A DNA stretch of 64,000 nt from Halomonas huangheensis (GTDB taxonomy: Bacteria; Pseudomonadota; Gammaproteobacteria; Pseudomonadales; Halomonadaceae), in contig NZ_CP013106.1 of NCBI RefSeq assembly GCF_001431725.1, positions 2,418,001 through 2,482,000 on the forward strand, in the 5' to 3' direction. Below the pieces are notes generated by a model. It ran no database searches. It saw only the letters and a list, made by a program, of their open reading frames with translations, and was not told where the DNA came from. Of this stretch, positions 16,878 through 26,616 are shown piece after piece. A program made the translations under genes and the position numbers. Numbering within the stretch: position 1 is the first letter of the stretch; each line of letters starts with the position of its first letter.

Positions 16878-18170
16878 ATGGATATCTTCGTCATCATGTT
16901 CGTGGGGCTGATCGTCCTGTTGATGCTGGGCGTCCCCGTGGCCTTTGCCATGATCGCCTCGTCGGCAATCGTGCTGGGCTATACCCGCGGCTTCAGCGAG
17001 ATTCCTCTGGAAATGATCGCTCAGCGTACGCTGTACGGTGTCAACAGCTTCACCTTGCTGGCGATTCCGGCCTTTCTGTTGATTGGCCGCTTGATGAACG
17101 CCGCCGGTATCTCCGACCGCGTCTTCGATGTAGCACGTTGCGCCGTTGGTCATCTCAAGGGTGGTTTGGGTCACGTCAATGTTTTGGCCAGCATGCTGTT
17201 CGCCGGCATGTCCGGCTCAGCAGTGGCCGACGCCGGTGGGCTTGGTGCGGTGGAAATCAAGGCCATGAAGGACGACGGCTATCCTGAGGACTTCAGTGCA
17301 GCAGTCACCGCCAGCTCATCGACCATCGGTCCGATCATTCCGCCCAGTATTCCGGCGGTGATCTACGGCGCCCTGGCCAATGCCTCGATTGCCGCAATCT
17401 TTCTTGGCTCGATTCTGCCGGGACTGTTCATGGGTCTAGGGTTGATGGCGATGGTCGCCTTCATCTCTCATCGCCGCGGCTATCCCACACGGGCCCGCGC
17501 TACACTTGCGGAATTCAGCCGCGCCCTGGCTCGCGGCCTGTTGCCGATGCTGACACCGGTGATCATTCTGGTCGGTATCCTGTCGGGGTTGTTCACGCCA
17601 ACCGAAGCCTCGGTAGTGGCACTGCTCTACTGCCTGGTCATTTCCTTCTGTGTCTACCGCTCGATCAGCCTCCGCGAATTCTTCGGCATCCTTCGCGACA
17701 CCGCTATCGACACCTCAGCGCTTCTGCTGATCATCGCCGGTAGCGCCCTCTACAGCTGGATACTGGCGCGCTATCAGGTCACCGCGCTGGTCGCCGACTT
17801 CCTGCTCGCCACCGTCAGCGACCCGGTTCTGCTGCTGCTGTTGCTGATTGCCTTCATCCTGCTGATCGGACTGTTCATCGACTCGGTACCGGCACTGTTC
17901 CTGCTCACTCCGCTACTGGTACCCGTTGTCGTGCAGTACGGAATCGAACCAGTGCATTTCGGCGTGGTGATGATCTTTACCCTGATGATCGGGCTGATAA
18001 CCCCTCCGGTGGGAACCGTGCTGTTCACGGTGCAGAAAATCACCAGCATTTCGTTTTCATCTCTGGTGCGCGCCACCCTGCCGTTCTATATCCCGCTGTT
18101 CCTGGTGTTGCTGATCATCGCGATGGTGCCATCCATCGTCATGTTTCTACCCAACCTACTACTCAACTGA
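16878..18170 (+). CDS. dctM: TRAP transporter large permease subunit, DctM family
   Basis: The ATG at 16878 has AGGGAG nine bases upstream and is preferred over a TTG six bases earlier. The 430-residue protein carries DctM signatures: GVPVAFAMIASSAIVLGY near the start, FAGMSGSAVADAGGLGAVE around residue 110, PPSIPAVIYGALAN around 155, and the repeat-half motifs DSVPALFLLTPLLVP and TPPVGTVLFTV. It is the sodium-coupled translocation subunit for the second TRAP system. A 105-base gap with a bulged CTGAGGCCGTT/AACGGCTCAG stem separates it from the dehydrogenase gene. Confidence 0.95.
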   Translation: MDIFVIMFVGLIVLLMLGVPVAFAMIASSAIVLGYTRGFSEIPLEMIAQRTLYGVNSFTLLAIPAFLLIGRLMNAAGISDRVFDVARCAVGHLKGGLGHVNVLASMLFAGMSGSAVADAGGLGAVEIKAMKDDGYPEDFSAAVTASSSTIGPIIPPSIPAVIYGALANASIAAIFLGSILPGLFMGLGLMAMVAFISHRRGYPTRARATLAEFSRALARGLLPMLTPVIILVGILSGLFTPTEASVVALLYCLVISFCVYRSISLREFFGILRDTAIDTSALLLIIAGSALYSWILARYQVTALVADFLLATVSDPVLLLLLLIAFILLIGLFIDSVPALFLLTPLLVPVVVQYGIEPVHFGVVMIFTLMIGLITPPVGTVLFTVQKITSISFSSLVRATLPFYIPLFLVLLIIAMVPSIVMFLPNLLLN

Positions 18171-18275
18171 TGCGCTCTCATCGCTGAGTGCGCATAGCTG
18201 AGGCCGTTCGACGGCAACGGCTCAGCGACGGCAATCAAGCACGACAACCAAGCGACAACAACAAGGAGAACACTC

Positions 18276-19229
18276 ATGGCAGTCCTGATCACTGGAGGCC
18301 TCGGCCACGTCGGCTCCTGGGTCGCCACTCATCTCGCTCGTGGGGGAAAGAAAGTCATCATCTGCGACATGGCGGCAGCACACTTCGAGCGCATGGGGCT
18401 CGACTACCTGGAGGAAGTCCGCGACAACATCGTGCTGGAAGCCGTGGATGTGCTCGACACCCACACATTGTTCGAGACCTTTCTGCGCTACCGCGACGAA
18501 CTCGAGGGCGTGATTCACGGCGTCTCGGTGATCGCCGGGCCAACCTTCAAGACTCGGCCGTTCCGTCATTTGTCGATAAACGCCATGGGCACCCTGAATG
18601 TCTACGAGACCTGCCGTCTGCTGGGCATCAAGCGGGTCGTCAACATGAGCTCCGGCGCGGTCTATGGCGATGCCGAGGGCCCACAGCACGAAAGCACGCC
18701 CTACAAGGCCACCGACCTGTACGGCGCGACCAAGATCTCGGCCGAGCTCTACGGTGACCAGTACAGCGAAACCTTCGATATGGATATTCGCCAGGCACGG
18801 CTGTTCTTCGTCTACGGGCCGGGCAAGAAGCCTTCGCATATGCACGCCGTCTACCAGGCGATGTTCGGCCCGTTGGAAGGACTCAAGTCGGTACACGCCG
18901 CCAACGGTCAGGATCAGGTCACCGACTGGACCCATGTCGAGGATACCGCTCAAGGAGTGGTGCGACTGTTCGAGACGCCCAACGTGCCTCATCGCCACTA
19001 CAACATCTCCTGTGGCGTTGCGGTGTCACACCAGAGCATCATCGACAATGTGACGGCACTGCTCGGCCATGACAGCGATATGCAACTGGGACGAGGTCCC
19101 TTTGTAGTGCGTGGCGCGCCATTGGATATTCAGCGCGCCCGTGAGGACCTGGGGTTCGAGCCTCGTTACCCGGATATCCGTGAGGGTCTTGAGGACTATC
19201 ACCGCTGGCTGACGGCCCAGTCAGTTTGA
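18276..19229 (+). CDS. NAD-dependent epimerase/dehydratase (extended SDR)
   Basis: A 317-residue Rossmann enzyme of the extended short-chain dehydrogenase group. The nucleotide motif GGLGHVG is at residues 7-13 and the catalytic Tyr-Lys pair in YGATK is at 149-153, with a serine in MSSGAVYG near 126. GAPLDIQRAREDLGFEP near the C-terminus is normal for sugar-nucleotide epimerases and related uronate or aldonate dehydrogenases. As the only enzyme gene with the LacI/TRAP set, it probably oxidises or epimerises the imported sugar acid. The exact reaction cannot be deduced; D-erythronate-type or uronate dehydrogenase are possibilities. AAGGAG precedes the ATG. Confidence 0.88.
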   Translation: MAVLITGGLGHVGSWVATHLARGGKKVIICDMAAAHFERMGLDYLEEVRDNIVLEAVDVLDTHTLFETFLRYRDELEGVIHGVSVIAGPTFKTRPFRHLSINAMGTLNVYETCRLLGIKRVVNMSSGAVYGDAEGPQHESTPYKATDLYGATKISAELYGDQYSETFDMDIRQARLFFVYGPGKKPSHMHAVYQAMFGPLEGLKSVHAANGQDQVTDWTHVEDTAQGVVRLFETPNVPHRHYNISCGVAVSHQSIIDNVTALLGHDSDMQLGRGPFVVRGAPLDIQRAREDLGFEPRYPDIREGLEDYHRWLTAQSV

Positions 19230-19238
19230 GGGAGTGGT

Positions 19239-19871
19239 TCAGGCGCGCTGGAACGTTACGGCCAGGTTGTTGGCCGGCAACTGTTCGACACCATGCAGTG
19301 ACAGGTTGTTGCCGGCAGCTTCGGCAATCACCTGTTCAAGGTCCCGTACCCCCCAACTGGGGTCGCGAGCCTTGAGCCAGGCGTCGAACTCGGCATTGCT
19401 CGGCGCCGTATGCTTGCCGTTTCGACGATATGGGCCATACAGAAACAACAGGCCACCACTGACCAGTTGCTGGCCTGCTACACCCATCAGTCGCTCGGTG
19501 ACCTGCCAGGGCGAGATATGAATCAGATTGATGGCCAGCATCGCATTCCAGTGTTCGGCTGAGTGCTGGAGAGCATCATCATCCGCCAATAGATTGCGGT
19601 GTTGTGCCGGCAGAATATTGCTCAATCCGCTATGCGTGCGCCAGGCCTCTATCGACTGGATCGCCGCCTCATTGATATCACTGGGTTGCCACTGCCAGTC
19701 TGGGTGGCGCTCGGCCATGTACACCGCATGCTCTCCACTGCCGCTGGCAAATTCCAGCAACCTGGCGCTTTCCCCCAAGAGTCCGGACAGCACGCCATGA
19801 ATCGGTTCGCGATTGCGTGCCGTCGACGGACTGAACAGACGCGAGTCGGCAGGCGAATTGTCATTGCTCAT
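19239..19871 (-). CDS. DUF938 SAM-dependent methyltransferase-like protein
   Basis: Starting at 19871 (GGGAG eight bases upstream; an earlier in-frame ATG overlaps ychJ) the product is 210 residues. It has FSPSTARNREPI near the N-terminus and the methyltransferase motif I segment LLEFASGSGEHAVYMAERHP, then QPSDINEAAIQSIEAW, all typical of DUF938 proteins. The fold binds S-adenosylmethionine; the substrate is not known for the family. It follows ychJ on the same strand by 17 bases and converges with the SDR gene. Confidence 0.85.
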   Translation of the reverse strand: MSNDNSPADSRLFSPSTARNREPIHGVLSGLLGESARLLEFASGSGEHAVYMAERHPDWQWQPSDINEAAIQSIEAWRTHSGLSNILPAQHRNLLADDDALQHSAEHWNAMLAINLIHISPWQVTERLMGVAGQQLVSGGLLFLYGPYRRNGKHTAPSNAEFDAWLKARDPSWGVRDLEQVIAEAAGNNLSLHGVEQLPANNLAVTFQRA

Positions 19872-19888
19872 CAACGTACTCCCGGTCA

Positions 19889-20383
19889 TTACCCACAACA
19901 CTGTTTCAGCTTGCGTCCGCTACCACAGGGGCAGGGGTCATTGCGCCCCGGCTTGAGACGCGAAACCTGCGGCTGACCATCCACATAGCGCCAGTGCCCC
20001 TCCTCACGCAGAAACCGTGAACGCTCTTCCAACATTCCCCAGCGCATGCGTCCGGCACGTCCCTCACAAAAGACTGCCTTGAAGTACACATGCCCGCTGC
20101 CGTCTTCCGCCAGGCCATGATCAAGAATCTGCAGATGCCGCCAGTGGCAATCATCATCGCCCAGTTCCGCCGGTCGAGTTGTCGAGTGCCAGCTACTGAG
20201 CAGATAGTCATCCAGTCCCAGTGCAAACGCCGTATAGCGCGAGCGCATCAGAGCTTCCGGCGTCGGCGCTTCGGCTCCGTCATGAATCAGTTGGCAGCAA
20301 CTGTCCAGCGTTAGACCACTACCGCAGGGGCATGGACTTGTTGAGCAGACACTTGCTGGCCCTTTGCTGGTGAGGTCATTCAT
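19889..20383 (-). CDS. ychJ: YchJ-family protein with two SEC-C zinc motifs
   Basis: From the ATG at 20383 (GAAGG nine bases upstream) the product is 164 residues. CPCGSGLTLDSCC near the N-terminus and CPCGSGRKLKQCC at the C-terminus are both SEC-C zinc-binding modules, flanking an NTF2-like domain (ALMRSRYTAFALGLDDYL through the central WRHLQILDHG part). This is the YchJ layout. The molecular function is not established. The gene begins 12 bases after the glutaminase stop, forming an operon glutaminase-ychJ-DUF938. Confidence 0.92.
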   Translation of the reverse strand: MNDLTSKGPASVCSTSPCPCGSGLTLDSCCQLIHDGAEAPTPEALMRSRYTAFALGLDDYLLSSWHSTTRPAELGDDDCHWRHLQILDHGLAEDGSGHVYFKAVFCEGRAGRMRWGMLEERSRFLREEGHWRYVDGQPQVSRLKPGRNDPCPCGSGRKLKQCCG

Positions 20384-20394
20384 CAATGGGGCCT

Positions 20395-21303
20395 TCAAGT
20401 AAACACGGACCAACCGGTTTCGCGCGATAAACGCGCCAATGCCGACGTGCCCTGCAATGAGTTGCCGTAGCGATCCAATCCCGGCGACCAGACCGCGATC
20501 GAAGCCACATTGGGCACCACCGCCATGATGCCGCCACCAACGCCACTCTTGCCAGGGAAGCCGACCCGGTAGGCGAAATCGCCCGAGCCATCATAGTGAC
20601 CACAGGTCATCATCAGTGCATTGATCGAACGTACACGCTCGATACCGATCAGTCGTTGATGACCAAATCCGCCACACAGGAAACGTGCGGCGCGCGCCAA
20701 TTGCGCCGAAGTCATCTCGATGGCGCAATGATGAAAATAGGTGCCCAGCACACGATCGCAGTCATTGGTCAGGTTGCCACAGGACTTGAGGAAGTAGGCA
20801 AGGGAGTAGTTGCGGTCTCCGGTTGCCTGCTCCGAATGCGCCACATGGCGATTGATATGGATGTTGGTATCTTCTGCGGCTTCGCGAATGAAGCTGAGCA
20901 TTTCGCCGAGGGTATCACGCGGCGCCTGACGCCCCAGCACGGCGTCGGTGGTGACAATCGCCCCGGCGTTGATGAAGGGATTACGCGGAATCCCCTCTTC
21001 CACCTCGAGTTGGACGATGGAGTTGAAGGCACGCCCGGAGGGCTCACGACCGACGCGCTCCCAGAGACCATCACCAAGGCGCCCCAAAGCCAGCGCCAGC
21101 GCGAAGACCTTGGACACACTCTGAATCGAGAATGGCGTCCGATAATCACCAGCGTGAAACTCCTGCCCATCCACCGTGCAGACACTGATCGCGAACTGCG
21201 CTGGATCGACGCAGGCAAGTTCGGGAATGTAGCTGGCGACCTTCCCCCAATCATTCTGCTGTCGAGCATCACGATCAATGGTATTCAGCAGTGCTTCAAG
21301 CAT
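20395..21303 (-). CDS. glsA: Glutaminase (beta-lactamase-like type)
   Basis: The 302-residue length is standard for bacterial GlsA/GlsB, which convert glutamine to glutamate and ammonia in the cytoplasm. The catalytic serine-lysine dyad is Ser62-x-x-Lys65 in FSIQSVSKVFALA. Other hallmarks are GREPSGRAFNSIVQLE, PRNPFINAGAI, and the C-terminal GKSGVGGGIMAVVP. No signal peptide. In a halophile it may help set the glutamine/glutamate pool used for osmoadaptation, which is inference. Confidence 0.95.
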   Translation of the reverse strand: MLEALLNTIDRDARQQNDWGKVASYIPELACVDPAQFAISVCTVDGQEFHAGDYRTPFSIQSVSKVFALALALGRLGDGLWERVGREPSGRAFNSIVQLEVEEGIPRNPFINAGAIVTTDAVLGRQAPRDTLGEMLSFIREAAEDTNIHINRHVAHSEQATGDRNYSLAYFLKSCGNLTNDCDRVLGTYFHHCAIEMTSAQLARAARFLCGGFGHQRLIGIERVRSINALMMTCGHYDGSGDFAYRVGFPGKSGVGGGIMAVVPNVASIAVWSPGLDRYGNSLQGTSALARLSRETGWSVFT

Positions 21304-21454
21304 GACGTTTCCGACGTTATTCAGAGTTTCAAAGCTGACGACAAGAACAAGGCGACAAAACAGGGCGTTAACAACAAGCGGCGATGTTGGCGCCAGCCTT
21401 GATGGCTGTCAATGGCAACGGAGCGTGGCCCGCTACGCAACCGAGCAATTACGC

Positions 21455-23959
21455 TCACTTGCCCCGACGCAGCGCACGATTGGTGCGCATGGTTGGAGTT
21501 GCGGTAAGCGGATCTTCTGGCCACGGATGCCGTGGGTAACGCCCACGCATTTCCTTGCGGACTTCTGGATATACGTTGGTCCAGAAACTCTCCAGATCCA
21601 TGGTGCGTGCCAACGGTCGCTGTGCCGGTGACAAAAGTTCGATACGCACCGCAACACGGCCGTCGACGATACGCGGTGTCTTCACCCAGCCCAACAACGC
21701 CTGCAGTTTGGCGGCCAACACCGGTACGACTCGAGTCTCTGCCGAGTCCTGATCCGCGGTGGTTGATTCGATGTCATAGCGCAATGCGGCACTATCGCCA
21801 CTCGGCAATGTCATGCGCGTAGGCGCCAGCTCATCGAGACGGGGTAACAATTGCCATGGAATCCGCTGACGCAATAGATCTGTCCATGGCAAGCAACGCA
21901 CTTGATCGAGCCGCGACAGATTCTCCAGATGCGGGCCCAACCATTCATCCAGCTCAGCGTGCATCGCTTCATCAGACAAGTCTGGCCAACCTTCATCATG
22001 TGCCGCGCGCAGCAATTGCACTCGCGTGCGCAACGCCTCGGCAGCATCATTCAGCGGCAGGCGGGGCTCCCGCAACAGCGCCTGCACCAATGCCTCGCGA
22101 CGCGCTTCAGCACTCGGCGGCCCTGTGAGTGGTCGCCGCTCAAGCACCACAGCGCCCAGACCGCGTACCCGCTCACCGATCAAGCGCTTGCTCTGATCGC
22201 ACCATTCGACACGCTCACGCCAGTCGTGAGTCTCGGCAAAGCCGGCCTCGAGATCGGCCAGCTCCAGGCGTGCCGCGTGACGAATCATCGCCTCCCGCGG
22301 GTCGCCGTCGGTATCGACTATCAACAACAGCTCGGAATGCGCCAGCGACTGATTTTCCGGCAGACGGACCATGCCACCATTGGCCATGCGAAAGCGCCCT
22401 ACAGCAACTCGTTGCGCGATGCGTTCGGGCCACGCGCGCATCAACAAACGTGCCGATGCCTGCTGATGCCCGGCGCGTGGCTCAACACCAGCGATCCTCG
22501 CCAGGCGTCGCGTATCACGCCACCATTGCCCAGCACGCTCCCGCGACTGCCACAGTTCGCTCAGGCAACTATCCACATCACGCGACGTCCCTCCACTTCG
22601 CCCTTCCAACCACGCAGCGATGCCACAGGCCTCAGAGGTAGCGCCATCGCCCTGCGCCACGGCGTGCTCCAGCATCACCGCCAGTGCCGGTGATACCGGC
22701 CAACGACCAGCCTTGCGCCCCAGGCTGCTGACGCTTCCATCGGGACCCAGCAACCCAAGCTTCTGCAGTTGCTGTCGCGCCACATACCAGGCTCCTGCGG
22801 GCGGCGGTGTCACCCAGTGCAGGCTGACAGGATCGGCAACACCCCAACGCGCCAGTTCGAACGCCAATGTCGCCAGATCCGCCTGATGCATTTCCGCTTC
22901 GGCGTGGGGAACCAGCGGCTGCTCCTCTGCCCACAGCCGATAACAATGACCTGCGGCCTGGCGCCCGGCACGTCCTCGACGCTGATCGGCACTGGCTCGG
23001 TTGACCCGCCGTGTCGCCAGACGCGTCATGCCAGTGCGCGGCTGAAACACCGGGATGCGTTCCTGGCCCACGTCAATCACGGTCCGCACGCCATCCACGG
23101 TGACACTGGATTCGGCAATCGCGGTAGCCAATACCACCTTGCGACGCCCATCTTCCAGCGGGCACAGCGCACGACGCTGGGCATCCAACGCCATCCGCCC
23201 ATGCAATGGCAATACCGACAGTTCGGGATGACGCTGGTTCAACACTCGCTGCAGACGCTCAATCTCCGCCACACCGGGCAGAATCACCAGTACATCACCC
23301 TCATGCGCCAGCGCCTCGGCAACCACACGGGCCTGATGTTCCGCCGCATCGCTGCGGGCCGCCGAGGGCCGATAGCTCGTCGTTACCGGAAACTGTCGCC
23401 CAGGACACTCGATCAATGGCGTCGCTTCGCCGAGTACCGCCTTGAGTGCTGCCACATCGAGGGTCGCGGACATCACCAGCAGACGCAGGTCATCGCGCAG
23501 TGCCTGCTGTACATCCAATGCCAGCGCCAGGCCCAGGTCTGCCTCGAGGCTACGCTCATGAAATTCGTCAAAGATGATCCCGGTGACACCCTCGAGCATC
23601 GGATCATCCTGAAGCATGCGCGTCAGCACACCTTGAGTGACTACCTCGAGACGAGTCGCGGCACTGACACGACTCTCACCGCGCATGCGATAACCGATGC
23701 GTTGACCGACGTCCTCGCCCAATTGCGCTGCCATATGCCCTGCTGCCAGACGCGCGGCAACTCGCCGAGGTTCCAGCAACAACAAGCGGCCATCGCCATC
23801 GTCACCTCGGCACCAATCCGTATCGAGCAACGTCAGCGGCACGCGAGTGGTCTTGCCGGCGCCAGGCTCGGCCACCAGCATCACGCGAGTATGCTGTTGC
23901 AGCGCGTCACTCAAGGCAGGCAAGCGAGATTCAATGGGCAGTTCAGCAGATAGATCCAT
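21455..23959 (-). CDS. hrpB: ATP-dependent helicase HrpB
   Basis: A DEAH-box helicase of 834 residues from the ATG at 23959, matching HrpB length; the open frame runs 75 codons further up but that part lacks helicase character. Motifs in order: Walker A EPGAGKTTRVPL, DEFHER (DEXH box), VMSATLD, IAESSVTVDGVRTVIDVG, and RRGRAGRQAAGHCYRLW (motif VI). The HrpB-specific C-terminal domain ends with RGRYPRHPWPEDPLTATPT. RNA helicase function is assumed from the family; its cellular role is poorly known. It diverges from the purine permease gene. Confidence 0.95.
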   Translation of the reverse strand: MDLSAELPIESRLPALSDALQQHTRVMLVAEPGAGKTTRVPLTLLDTDWCRGDDGDGRLLLLEPRRVAARLAAGHMAAQLGEDVGQRIGYRMRGESRVSAATRLEVVTQGVLTRMLQDDPMLEGVTGIIFDEFHERSLEADLGLALALDVQQALRDDLRLLVMSATLDVAALKAVLGEATPLIECPGRQFPVTTSYRPSAARSDAAEHQARVVAEALAHEGDVLVILPGVAEIERLQRVLNQRHPELSVLPLHGRMALDAQRRALCPLEDGRRKVVLATAIAESSVTVDGVRTVIDVGQERIPVFQPRTGMTRLATRRVNRASADQRRGRAGRQAAGHCYRLWAEEQPLVPHAEAEMHQADLATLAFELARWGVADPVSLHWVTPPPAGAWYVARQQLQKLGLLGPDGSVSSLGRKAGRWPVSPALAVMLEHAVAQGDGATSEACGIAAWLEGRSGGTSRDVDSCLSELWQSRERAGQWWRDTRRLARIAGVEPRAGHQQASARLLMRAWPERIAQRVAVGRFRMANGGMVRLPENQSLAHSELLLIVDTDGDPREAMIRHAARLELADLEAGFAETHDWRERVEWCDQSKRLIGERVRGLGAVVLERRPLTGPPSAEARREALVQALLREPRLPLNDAAEALRTRVQLLRAAHDEGWPDLSDEAMHAELDEWLGPHLENLSRLDQVRCLPWTDLLRQRIPWQLLPRLDELAPTRMTLPSGDSAALRYDIESTTADQDSAETRVVPVLAAKLQALLGWVKTPRIVDGRVAVRIELLSPAQRPLARTMDLESFWTNVYPEVRKEMRGRYPRHPWPEDPLTATPTMRTNRALRRGK

Positions 23960-24090
23960 GCAACATCCGGGGCAAGTGCAAAGGCGGGGCCGCAGCGGAT
24001 CATACCATGGCCATTGCTCTACAACTTTGTATACATATTGAGCAATCGGTTGTTGCCTTTTACAGGCGTTATTGTCTACGCTCGAGAATG

Positions 24091-24106
24091 CTGACCAAAA
24101 GGTCAG
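24091..24106. promoter_or_regulatory. RutR-like operator upstream of the purine permease
   Basis: CTGACC-AAAA-GGTCAG is a perfect inverted repeat closely resembling the RutR consensus TTGACCA-NN-TGGTCAA, with the same half-site spacing. It lies 48 bases before the permease ATG. A near-consensus copy occurs at 26561-26576 before xdhA, so one regulator, likely the TetR protein between them, may control both. Confidence 0.6.
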
Positions 24107-24153
24107 GTTTTGATTCCGTTCAATGACAACGACAACGACAAGAGAACCCTGCC

Positions 24154-25530
24154 ATGACACAGAGCTCGTACGCGACGCAACCATCGGCGTCGACCGCCGA
24201 GTCGCCGTCTCCCGCCCCTGGTTGGCTCGACCGCTACTTCAACGTCAGCCGCCGTGGCTCCTCGGTCAAGACCGAAGTGCTGGCCGGCATTGCCACCTTT
24301 CTTGCCGGGATGTATATCATCGTGGTCAACCCAGCGATCCTCTCCGACGCCGGTATCCCATTCTCCGCGGCACTCTCGGCCACCGTCGTCATCAGCTTTC
24401 TGAGCAGCCTCGCCATGGGGCTCTATGCCAGGAATCCCATTCTGGTGGCGCCCGGCATGGGCATGAATGCACTTTTCACTTATACCCTGGTACTGGGTGC
24501 AGGGTTGTCCTGGGAAGTGGCACTGGGCTGTGTGTTCTGGTCGGGCGTGATGTTTGCCTGCCTGGCCATGTTCAATGTCCGCGAGGCCATCATCGACGCC
24601 ATTCCTCCTTCGCTGCGTTACGCCATCACCTGCGGTATCGGCCTGTTCATTACCTTCATCGGCTTGAAGAATGCAGGCTTCATCGTCGCCAGCCAGGCAA
24701 CCCTGGTCAGCCTCGGCAATCTCGACGCCAGCCTGGTAACCTTCTTCCTCGGTCTGGTGGCCACCGCGGTGATGGTGATTCGTGGCTTCAATGGGGCGCT
24801 GATCCTCGGCATCGCCCTGACCACACTGATGGCTGCACCGATGGGACGGATGTGGGGCGGCGAGGAGGTGTTGGTGGCCTGGAACGGGCTGGCATCGATG
24901 CCGGATTTCTCGGCAGTATGGAAGGTCGATATCCTCGGTGCCTTGAAGGTCGCCTACCTGCCGTTCATCTTTGTGATGCTGTTCACCAACTTCTTCGACG
25001 CCCTTTCCTGCTTCATGGCACTGTCGGAATCCGCCAACCTCAAGGATGCCAACGGCAACCCGCGTAACCTCAAGCGCTCGATGACTGTTGATGCCTTCGC
25101 CTCGATGATTGCTGCACCACTCGGCACCAGTGCGGCTCAAACCTTTATCGAGTCCGGAGCCGGTGTCGCCCAGGGAGGACGCACCGGCCTGACCGCCGTG
25201 GTCATCGCGGTGCTGTTCCTGCCGTTCCTGTTCCTGTCACCGCTGTTGTCGCTGGTGCCCAGCATTGCCACTGCGCCAGCGCTGGTATTGGTAGGCCTGT
25301 TCATGATGGCCCCGGTGACACGTATCGATTGGAGTCGTTTCGAGGATGCGTTTCCGGCCTTTCTCGCCATCATCCTGATGCCGCTGACCTACTCGATCAC
25401 CCTCGGCATCGCCTTCGGCTTCATGAGCTTTGTACTGATCAAACTGGCATTGGGTAAGCCGGGTGAGATCAAGCCGGCGATGTGGGTATCGGCGGTGCTG
25501 GCAGTGATCATGCTGGCGACGGCGCAATAG
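24154..25530 (+). CDS. NCS2-family purine permease (AzgA/AdeQ-like)
   Basis: The 458-residue membrane protein has about 12-14 helices and the markers of the AzgA branch of NCS2 nucleobase transporters: TEVLAGIATFLAGMYIIVVN (residues 42-61), the APGMGMNALFTYTLVLG box (about 103-119), a DALSCFMAL-type segment in the second half and GTSAAQTFIESGAGVAQGGR (around 326-345). This branch imports adenine, hypoxanthine or guanine by proton symport. A RutR-like site in its promoter and the neighbouring xanthine dehydrogenase and guanine deaminase genes support purine uptake. The sequence leader is Ser/Pro-rich and unremarkable. Confidence 0.92.
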   Translation: MTQSSYATQPSASTAESPSPAPGWLDRYFNVSRRGSSVKTEVLAGIATFLAGMYIIVVNPAILSDAGIPFSAALSATVVISFLSSLAMGLYARNPILVAPGMGMNALFTYTLVLGAGLSWEVALGCVFWSGVMFACLAMFNVREAIIDAIPPSLRYAITCGIGLFITFIGLKNAGFIVASQATLVSLGNLDASLVTFFLGLVATAVMVIRGFNGALILGIALTTLMAAPMGRMWGGEEVLVAWNGLASMPDFSAVWKVDILGALKVAYLPFIFVMLFTNFFDALSCFMALSESANLKDANGNPRNLKRSMTVDAFASMIAAPLGTSAAQTFIESGAGVAQGGRTGLTAVVIAVLFLPFLFLSPLLSLVPSIATAPALVLVGLFMMAPVTRIDWSRFEDAFPAFLAIILMPLTYSITLGIAFGFMSFVLIKLALGKPGEIKPAMWVSAVLAVIMLATAQ

Positions 25531-25664
25531 ATACACTAGCGCCTAACCGTGGACTGTCGCCTGATGGTGAGAAGCTGTTCTGTCTGCGACAAGCGGCACA
25601 ACTGGAGCGGAGCAGGCTCTCAAGCCGGCTCCGCCAGGTCGACACTTCAACGTAACGCGCACGG

Positions 25665-26363
25665 TCACCCCAACCGCTGCGGAACCCCGTTTGACCTGGC
25701 GCCGCTGGACTTGACGCCACAGCCCTTGAGCACCACATCAACCAGAAAGCCGGTGATGCGATCGAGGTCCTCATCGTTCAAGCGCTCTCGTCCAGTGATA
25801 CCGAGCACCTGTGCCTCGAAGTCTGCATAGTGCTGAGTCGCCGACCAGATCAGAAAGATCAGTGATACCGGGTCAACGGGATCCATCAGTCCCATCTCGG
25901 ACCAGCGACGGAATACTCGCGCCCGACCTTCTACCCATTCCCGCAGGTCGCCGCGCAGGTAGTCCTGCAGAAAGGGAGCGCCCTGCAGAATCTCGGTCGC
26001 AAACAGCCGTGAGGCCTCGGGATACTGGCGGGACATCTCCATCTTCGAACGAATGAAGGCGCTGAGCACCTCGCCAGGATCATCATCCTCGTCGATGTCA
26101 TCAAGCATGGTGTTCCAGCGGGCCATTACGCCTTCGAGCAACCGCACGTACAACGCCTTCTTGCTGCCCATGTAATACAGCACATTGGACTTGGGTAACC
26201 CGGCTTGCTCAGCGATCAACTGCACGCTGGCGCCGCGATAACCATGCCGAGAAAACACCCGCTCGGCAGCCTCGAGAATATCCCGCTCGTTACGCTGGCG
26301 AATTGCACCACCGGTTTCCGGCGCCTCGGCGGAAACCTCCCTGTCCTGTGACCCTCTTGCCAT
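25665..26363 (-). CDS. TetR-family regulator, RutR-like
   Basis: From the ATG at 26363 the product is 232 residues. The TetR helix-turn-helix is clear (ILEAAERVFSRHGYRGASVQ ... IAEQAGLPKSNVLYYMGSK). The C-terminal part (SRLFATEILQGAP, SLIFLIWSATQHYADFE) matches the RutR C-terminal domain, which in E. coli senses uracil and regulates pyrimidine and purine genes. The adjacent xdh promoter contains a palindrome matching the RutR consensus. Here the regulon appears to be purine uptake and oxidation; the inducer is not known. Confidence 0.9.
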   Translation of the reverse strand: MARGSQDREVSAEAPETGGAIRQRNERDILEAAERVFSRHGYRGASVQLIAEQAGLPKSNVLYYMGSKKALYVRLLEGVMARWNTMLDDIDEDDDPGEVLSAFIRSKMEMSRQYPEASRLFATEILQGAPFLQDYLRGDLREWVEGRARVFRRWSEMGLMDPVDPVSLIFLIWSATQHYADFEAQVLGITGRERLNDEDLDRITGFLVDVVLKGCGVKSSGARSNGVPQRLG

Positions 26364-26560
26364 GGCTCTCGCTCGCAGTTGTGTAGCCGTTGTGTGATCC
26401 GTTCTGCAATCCAATGGAAAGGACACAGAGCTTGCCTGATGGGCTACGTCGAGGCAATCACTGGCCCGCTTTTACCCACATGCCTGGGGGTCAGCCCCCC
26501 TTGCAGCACAACAACGCTCAACGCTTGGATACAGAATTTTACTCACAGGACTTGAAGAAT

Positions 26561-26576
26561 TTGACCATTTGGTCAA
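26561..26576. promoter_or_regulatory. Consensus-like RutR operator upstream of xdhA
   Basis: TTGACCA-TT-TGGTCAA is a perfect palindrome and an exact match to the known RutR-type site TTGACCANNTGGTCAA. It lies 122 bases before xdhA and about 200 bases before the divergent TetR gene, in an AT-rich stretch suited to promoters. Confidence 0.82.
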
Positions 26577-26616
26577 CTATTCAGTTAGAGACGATCAAAT
26601 CCGCAATAATCAAAGC

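Noticed and set aside
22769..23953. 394-codon open frame opposite hrpB
   Set aside because: It mirrors hrpB codons on the other strand (His/Gln/Arg-rich) and has no domain features; a GC-rich shadow frame.
24050..24153. Purine riboswitch before the permease
   Set aside because: The leader is short and no three-way junction could be traced; the inverted repeat fits a protein operator.
24103..25140. 345-codon open frame opposite the purine permease
   Set aside because: Composition is His/Gln/Gly-rich shadow of a membrane protein gene; the plus-strand gene is clearly real.
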